Source of the DNA: Azohydromonas lata NBRC 102462
Lineage (GTDB): Bacteria; Pseudomonadota; Gammaproteobacteria; Burkholderiales; Burkholderiaceae_C
Reading direction: 5' to 3'
Assembly (NCBI RefSeq): GCF_001571085.1
Contig: NZ_BCTC01000024.1
Span: 1 to 64,000 of the forward strand
Length of the DNA stretch: 64,000 nt
Position numbers and translations under genes: made by a program. The notes under the pieces were generated by a model. It worked only from the letters and a program-made list of their open reading frames with translations, was not told the DNA's origin and ran no database searches. Below, one piece after another: positions 59,395-64,000 of the stretch (positions are counted from its first letter, which is position 1; each line of letters starts with the position of its first letter).

Positions 59395-60377
59395 GACTTG
59401 TGACCTATGAACGCGCCCAGGGCGTGCAGCGCTGCGGTGCGTTGATCGAGGGCGGCCAGGCCGTGCTCGATCTGGGACACGCGGCGCAGATCGCGCTGGG
59501 GGGCGATACGGCGGCCTTCGGCAGCGTGCAGGCCCTCATCGAGGCCGGTCCGGCGGTGTGGGAGGCGGCTCGCAATCTGATTGCTCGCGCACCGGCTGAA
59601 GCGGTGCTGGCGCGCCAAGACGTACGCCTGCGCGCGCCCATCCAGCCACCGATCCAGATGCGCGACTGCTCCTGCTTCGAACTGCACCTGCGACAGAGCT
59701 TTGCCGCCGCAAGACGGCTGCGTGCGATGCGCACGCCGGACCCCGAGGCCACGCTCAAGGCCATGAGCACACGCGCCGACGATCGAGTGATCGACACCTT
59801 CAACCGCCAGCCGATCTATTACAAGTGCAACCGCTTCGCCACCATCGGCGCCGATGACGACGTGGTGTGGCCTGCCTACAGCCAGGCGTTGGACTTCGAG
59901 CTCGAGTTCGGCTGCTACATCGGCAAGCGTGCCAAGGACGTGCCCAAGGAAAAGGCGCGCGAGCACATCTTCGGCTACACCATCTTCAACGACATCAGCG
60001 CGCGCGATGCGCAGGCGGTCGAGATGGGCGGCATGCTGGGTCCGGCCAAGGGCAAGGACTTCGACACCGCGAACGTGATGGGACCCTGCCTGGTCACGGT
60101 GGACGAGCTGCCCGATCCCTACCAGTTGACGATGGTGGCGCGCGTCAACGGCCAGGAGTGGGGCCGTGGCAACACCAGCACGATGCGCTGGACCTTCGAG
60201 GACGTGATCGCCCATGTCTCTCAATCCGAGACGCTGTACCCGGGCGAGTTCCTAGGCTCCGGCACGGTGGGCAATGGTTGCGGACTGGAGCAGCTGCGCA
60301 CGCTCAAGCCGGGCGATGTGGTCGAGCTGGAGGTCGAGGGCATTGGTGTCCTGCGCACGCGCATCACCAAGCCGTGA
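59391..60377 (+). CDS. Fumarylacetoacetate-hydrolase-family protein
   Basis: A 328-residue FAH-family protein. The metal-binding part has ALDFELEFGCYIGKRAKDVP with the acidic ligands and GYTIFNDISARDAQAVEM; later come GPCLVTVDELPDPY and TLYPGEFLGSGTVGNGCGLE. Family members hydrolyse C-C bonds of diketo acids, isomerise or decarboxylate oxo acids. Because it is with a CoA-transferase and SDRs, it probably acts on a ring-cleavage or oxo-acid intermediate. GGAGG precedes the ATG at 59391. Confidence 0.88.
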   Translation: MRLVTYERAQGVQRCGALIEGGQAVLDLGHAAQIALGGDTAAFGSVQALIEAGPAVWEAARNLIARAPAEAVLARQDVRLRAPIQPPIQMRDCSCFELHLRQSFAAARRLRAMRTPDPEATLKAMSTRADDRVIDTFNRQPIYYKCNRFATIGADDDVVWPAYSQALDFELEFGCYIGKRAKDVPKEKAREHIFGYTIFNDISARDAQAVEMGGMLGPAKGKDFDTANVMGPCLVTVDELPDPYQLTMVARVNGQEWGRGNTSTMRWTFEDVIAHVSQSETLYPGEFLGSGTVGNGCGLEQLRTLKPGDVVELEVEGIGVLRTRITKP

Positions 60378-61357
60378 GACGTCGCACCGCATCGAAGGCG
60401 CTGTGCGCGGCCTTGCTGCCCGGTGCGGGACTGGTGCCCGGCGCCGTGCGCGCCGCAGTTGAAACGACACCGAGGCGGCCGATCACGTTCGTCGTGCCGT
60501 TCACCGCAGGAGCCGCGCCCGACGGGCTGGTGCGCGCGTTGGCCCATGAGGTCGGCCAGCAGGCGGGTGTGCCGGTGGTCGTCGACAACAGACCCGGGGC
60601 CGGCTCGGCGCTCGCCGCCACGGCGGTGTCCCGGGCCACGCCCGACGGCCACACCGTGCTGGTCACGGGCAACGTCACGATGACGGGGAATCCGCATGTC
60701 ATGCGACGGCTGCCCTATGACCCCGCCAGGGATTTCACGCCCGTGACGCCGCTGTCGCGCGGACCGATGGTCCTGTACGTCAATCCGGCCACGGTCGTGT
60801 CGGCCTCGGTGCAGGATCTGGTACTGCGGCTGCGCAGGCAGCCGCTGCGATACTCGTTCGCGTACACCAGCATCACCAGCCGGCTGCCGGCCGAGGTGCT
60901 GCAGCGTGGGGCCTGCAACCGGCTCACGGGCATTCCCTACCTCAGCGGTGCAGCAGCCCTGTCCGACCTTTTGAGCGGCCGAGTCGATCTGCTGTTCACC
61001 GATTTCTCGCCCTGGCCCCATGTCGCGTCGGGACGTCTGCGCGCCCTGGCCGTCACCGGGGCCTTGCGCAGTCCCAGCGCACCGGAGTTGCCCACCTTTG
61101 CCGAGACCGGTATCAAGGACATGGACATCGGCTTCTGGATCGGCGCTTACCTGCCGGCACAGGTCGACGAAGCGCTCGTGATGCGGCTGCAAGGCTGGCT
61201 TCGGCGTGCCGGCGCTTCGGCGGCAGTGCAAGAGGCCCACAAGCGGCTGGGAACCGTGGAATTCACGCTTGCGCCCGCGCAATTCGCGCGTTTTCAAGCT
61301 TGGGAGATGCAAACATGGGGCCACCTCATTCGTCAGGTGGGGATCGAGGCGCAATGA
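60374..61357 (+). CDS. Bug-family (TctC-type) solute-binding protein
   Basis: A 327-residue periplasmic protein. The signal peptide has RRR and a hydrophobic stretch (CAALLPGAGLVPGAVRAA). The mature protein shows PITFVVPFTAGAAPDGLVRA, VVVDNRPGAGSALAATAVSR and LSGAAALSDLLSGRVDLLFT, the Bug pattern very abundant in Burkholderiales. These bind carboxylates for tripartite transporters or sensing. No tctA/tctB membrane genes are in the window. GTG start overlaps the previous TGA (GTGA). Confidence 0.88.
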   Translation: MRRRTASKALCAALLPGAGLVPGAVRAAVETTPRRPITFVVPFTAGAAPDGLVRALAHEVGQQAGVPVVVDNRPGAGSALAATAVSRATPDGHTVLVTGNVTMTGNPHVMRRLPYDPARDFTPVTPLSRGPMVLYVNPATVVSASVQDLVLRLRRQPLRYSFAYTSITSRLPAEVLQRGACNRLTGIPYLSGAAALSDLLSGRVDLLFTDFSPWPHVASGRLRALAVTGALRSPSAPELPTFAETGIKDMDIGFWIGAYLPAQVDEALVMRLQGWLRRAGASAAVQEAHKRLGTVEFTLAPAQFARFQAWEMQTWGHLIRQVGIEAQ

Positions 61358-63639
61358 GTCAGGAGCCGGGCATCCTCGATGGTTTGCGGGTGGTGGATCT
61401 GGCACAGGGTCTCGCGGGCCGTGCGGCAACACGCTACCTGGCCGAGGCCGGAGCCGACGTGGTGCGGATATCGCGCCCCGGCGCATGCGAGCCTGGCACC
61501 GGGACGCTGTTTCGCGTGCTCGACCGCGGCAAGCACCCGATGGCGCTGGATCCAGCCGATGCGCCTGGCCTGAAGCGGCTGCATGCTCTCCTGGCCGCGG
61601 CCGATGTGCTGGTGCATGACTTCACGCCCGCGCAAGCTCGCGCGTTGGGACTCGACGATGCCGCGCTGGCAGCGCTGAACCCGCGCCTGGTGTTCTGTGC
61701 CATCGGCGGCTGGCCGCAGCGCCATGCGCGGGCCGACGATCCCGTGGCAGAGACGCTGGTGCTGGCACGGCTGGGCCTGCTGGACGAGCAGCCCGGGCAT
61801 CGCGACGGCCCCGTGTTCATCCGCATGCCGTTTGCCGGCTGGATCGCGAGCTGGCTGGGTGCCGTGGGCGTGATGGCGCGGCTCATCGCCCGCGACCGCA
61901 GCGGCACGGGCGGTGCGGCGCACACGAGCCTGGCGCAGGCGGCCCTGGTGCCGATGACGATGCACTGGTCCCGCGCGCAACGGCCCAGTCCTGTCTTCGC
62001 CCAAGGCCTGCCCAAGTCGACACCCATTCCCCTGCACCAGGCCAGTGACGGCCAATGGATCCACGTTCACTACTCTCCCGATGCCGCGCCGTGGATGGCG
62101 CAGGCACTCGCTGCCATGGGCCCCGAAGCCGTGGCTGCGGAAAACGCCAAGTACCCGCCCAGCCATGTTGCGCCCAACTTCGGGGCCAACAAGGCCATCA
62201 TCGCCACCCGGCCTGCGCAGGAATGGGTGCGCCATTTTTGGGAACACGACGTGGCGGCCCAGATCGCCGCCCCCTTCGGCGCCATCTATGCAGACGAACA
62301 GGCGCGGGCCAATGGCTACATCGCCGAGGTGGAAGACCCGGTCCTGGGCCCCACGCTGCAGCCCGGTCCTGCCGTTCACGTGGAGCCGCCTTGCCGGGTG
62401 CAGGTGCGCGCCACGGCGTTCGACGTGGATGTCCCGTGGCCGTTCCCATCCGCCTTGCCGACACCGGCTCCTGAGGCAGGGCGGGCCTGCCACGCGCAGC
62501 CGCCGCTGCACGGCCTGAAGGTGCTGGACCTGGGTGCGTACCTGGCCGGTCCGTTCGCCTGCATGTTGCTGGCCGACCTGGGCGCCGAAGTGGTCAAGGT
62601 GGAGCCGCCCTCGGGCGACGCGATGCGGCGCCTGGAGCGCATCTTTGCCGGTACCCAGCGGGGCAAGCGCGCACTCGCCCTCAGACTGGGGACGCCGCAG
62701 GCGCAGCCGGTGTTGCAGGCGCTGGTGCGCCAGGCTGATGTGGTGCACCACAACATCCGGATGCCGGCCGCGCGCAAGCTCGGGATCGCGCCGCAGCAGT
62801 TGCGTGCGCTCAAGCCCGAACTCGTCTGCGCTCACGTCAGCTCTTACGGTCCGCACGGCCCCCGTGCCGACTGGCCCGGCTTCGACCAACTCATGCAGGC
62901 CGCCTGCGGCTGGGAGCTCGAGGGCGGTGGCAAGGGCAACCCGCCGATGTGGCTGCGCTTCGGCGTGGGCGATCACCTTGCCGCTGGGGCCTCGGTATTT
63001 GCAGTGCTGCTGGGCCTGTATCGCAAGACGCGTACTGGCCAGGGACAGGCGGTGGCTGCCTCGCTGCTTGGCGCGATGCTGACCACCGTGGCCGAGGCCG
63101 TGGCGCTGAGCGACGGCAGCATCACGCCCATTGCCCACCTCGACCAGGACCAGGCCGGCATTGCGCCAACGCACCGCCTGTACCGCTGCGCCGACGCCTG
63201 GATGGCCGTGGCCGCCTTCTCGCCGCAGGCGGTGGCCGCGTTCGAGCGCGTCGCGGGCAGCGATCCGCAGGCTCATTTCAGCCGGCTGACGCAAGCCCAG
63301 GCCCTGGCCAGCCTCGATGCGGCCCGCGTGCCGGCCGCGCCGGTCCTGCAGGCCCAGGGCGAACCCTTCCTGGACGATCCCGCGCATGCCGCCGCGGGGC
63401 TGCATGCCCGCTACATCCATGCCGAGTACGGCGAGTTGCAGCAGGTCGGCGCGTTGTGGGACTTCCGTGACCTGCCGCTGTCCCTGCACCTCGCACCGCC
63501 CGCCCTGGGCGAGCACAGCGAAGCGGTACTGCGCGAGCTGGAACTGGACCAGGCCGCCATTGACGCCCTGGTGCAAGCCGGCATCACGCGGTGCCGACCC
63601 GCCACGGCGATGGCTCCCACTGCGAAAGCGACGACATGA
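61354..63639 (+). CDS. Double-length class III CoA-transferase (CaiB/BaiF family)
   Basis: A 761-residue protein formed of two CaiB-like halves. Half 1 (residues 1-380) begins LDGLRVVDLAQGLAGRAATR; half 2 (from about 386) begins LHGLKVLDLGAYLAGPFACM and has GFDQLMQAACGW and FGVGDHLAAGASVF with an aspartate at the usual catalytic place. In half 1 the matching segment FAGWIASWLGAVGVM lacks that aspartate, so one active site per chain is likely. Such enzymes move CoA between acids. ATGA overlaps tie it to both neighbours. Confidence 0.85.
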   Translation: MSQEPGILDGLRVVDLAQGLAGRAATRYLAEAGADVVRISRPGACEPGTGTLFRVLDRGKHPMALDPADAPGLKRLHALLAAADVLVHDFTPAQARALGLDDAALAALNPRLVFCAIGGWPQRHARADDPVAETLVLARLGLLDEQPGHRDGPVFIRMPFAGWIASWLGAVGVMARLIARDRSGTGGAAHTSLAQAALVPMTMHWSRAQRPSPVFAQGLPKSTPIPLHQASDGQWIHVHYSPDAAPWMAQALAAMGPEAVAAENAKYPPSHVAPNFGANKAIIATRPAQEWVRHFWEHDVAAQIAAPFGAIYADEQARANGYIAEVEDPVLGPTLQPGPAVHVEPPCRVQVRATAFDVDVPWPFPSALPTPAPEAGRACHAQPPLHGLKVLDLGAYLAGPFACMLLADLGAEVVKVEPPSGDAMRRLERIFAGTQRGKRALALRLGTPQAQPVLQALVRQADVVHHNIRMPAARKLGIAPQQLRALKPELVCAHVSSYGPHGPRADWPGFDQLMQAACGWELEGGGKGNPPMWLRFGVGDHLAAGASVFAVLLGLYRKTRTGQGQAVAASLLGAMLTTVAEAVALSDGSITPIAHLDQDQAGIAPTHRLYRCADAWMAVAAFSPQAVAAFERVAGSDPQAHFSRLTQAQALASLDAARVPAAPVLQAQGEPFLDDPAHAAAGLHARYIHAEYGELQQVGALWDFRDLPLSLHLAPPALGEHSEAVLRELELDQAAIDALVQAGITRCRPATAMAPTAKATT

Positions 63640-64000
63640 ACCTTCTGGACTTCAGCGGCCAAACCGTGCTCGTGATTGGCGGATCCAGCGGCATAGGCAA
63701 CGGTATCGCCCAGGCCTTCCGCCAGTACGGCGCCACCGTGCACGCATGGGGTACGCGTGCGAACGCGGCCGACTACGCCGACGAGCCGGGTTGCGACTTG
63801 ACGGGGCTGCACTACACGCAGGTGGACGTGTCCGACTGGCGCCGTGTGGAAGCTGTCCCGCTGCCTTTTGATCGGCTCGACGTGCTCGTCCAGGTCCAGG
63901 GCACCGTGCGCTACCAGCAGCAGGAATTCAAGGCCGAGGTGTTCAGCAAGGTGGTGGACGTCAACCTGATCAGCCTCATGGCCTGCGCCGACCGCTGCCA
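63636..64000 (+). CDS. Short-chain dehydrogenase/reductase 2 (partial)
   Basis: The first 121 residues of an SDR cut by the right edge. The Rossmann motif reads VLVIGGSSGIGNGIAQAFRQ and RLDVLVQVQGTVRYQQQEF replaces the usual NNAG region, with VVDVNLISLMACADRC following. The catalytic YxxxK is outside the window. Its ATG overlaps the CoA-transferase stop. It is distinct from the SDR at 58192. Confidence 0.8.
   Translation, partial: MNLLDFSGQTVLVIGGSSGIGNGIAQAFRQYGATVHAWGTRANAADYADEPGCDLTGLHYTQVDVSDWRRVEAVPLPFDRLDVLVQVQGTVRYQQQEFKAEVFSKVVDVNLISLMACADRC

Noticed and set aside
61333-63576. A 747-codon minus-strand frame
   Set aside because: It is the antisense of the CoA-transferase gene. GC-rich codons on one strand leave long open frames on the other; no domain is recognisable.

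Overview
The window is GC-rich (by eye about 65-70%) with dense, short-spaced genes, frequent ATGA/GTGA stop-start overlaps and gene families typical of Burkholderiales (Comamonadaceae/Burkholderiaceae-like betaproteobacteria); that placement is inference, since no rRNA or tRNA gene is present. A plasmid replication origin with its initiator, a partition operon and an oriT with relaxase genes all lie inside the window, so it is best read as part of a large mobilizable plasmid, or a plasmid integrated in a chromosome, carrying a metabolic and stress cargo.

Region A (1-30 kb) is a stress and ion-homeostasis island. In order: a pyruvate-oxidase-like ThDP enzyme and an FMN 2-hydroxyacid dehydrogenase; small exported proteins (a DsbC/G-like lipoprotein, a repeat protein broken by an amber codon, a DUF4426 protein, a CarboxypepD_reg-like protein, two paralogous beta/gamma-crystallin proteins); a MarR regulator; a CPA2 antiporter; an otsB-otsA-mscS operon; HPP and DUF1622 membrane proteins; a Cys-rich copper-binding protein beside a gutted copA; a CDF metal exporter; DUF2254, DUF421 and ion-channel proteins; a second MscS; a four-gene block ending in a YbdK-type ligase; and ClC, FNT and NhaP-type transporters. 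Eight copies or near-copies of the palindrome ATTTGTACAAAT sit upstream of genes in this part and none was noticed elsewhere, suggesting one regulon, possibly that of the MarR protein encoded among them.

Region B (30.5-56 kb) is the plasmid backbone: a RES/Xre-MbcA-like toxin-antitoxin pair, a second possible pair (small basic protein plus HTH protein), a short coiled-coil AT-hook protein, relaxase and MobC with an IncP-type nic sequence, a korA-parA-parB operon, DUF932, ProQ/FinO, a DnaQ-like exonuclease, a TIR-membrane protein, many short conserved-unknown proteins, a TnpB element with an internal TGA, a complete IS630 element, and finally an iteron array, a DnaA-box-like site and a TrfA-type initiator. 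The most unusual feature is a set of six palindromes of the form TTTTCAACSGTTGAAAA: three lie downstream of parB and three inside the parB reading frame, where they encode FQPLKT at exact 26-codon spacing.

Region C (56.4-64 kb) is a catabolic module: an MFS transporter divergent from an operon of SDR, hemerythrin, fumarylacetoacetase-family hydrolase, Bug-type binding protein, a double-length class III CoA-transferase and a second SDR cut by the window edge. From the hemerythrin gene onward each start overlaps the preceding stop. This suggests uptake, CoA activation and cleavage of an organic acid whose identity cannot be told from sequence.
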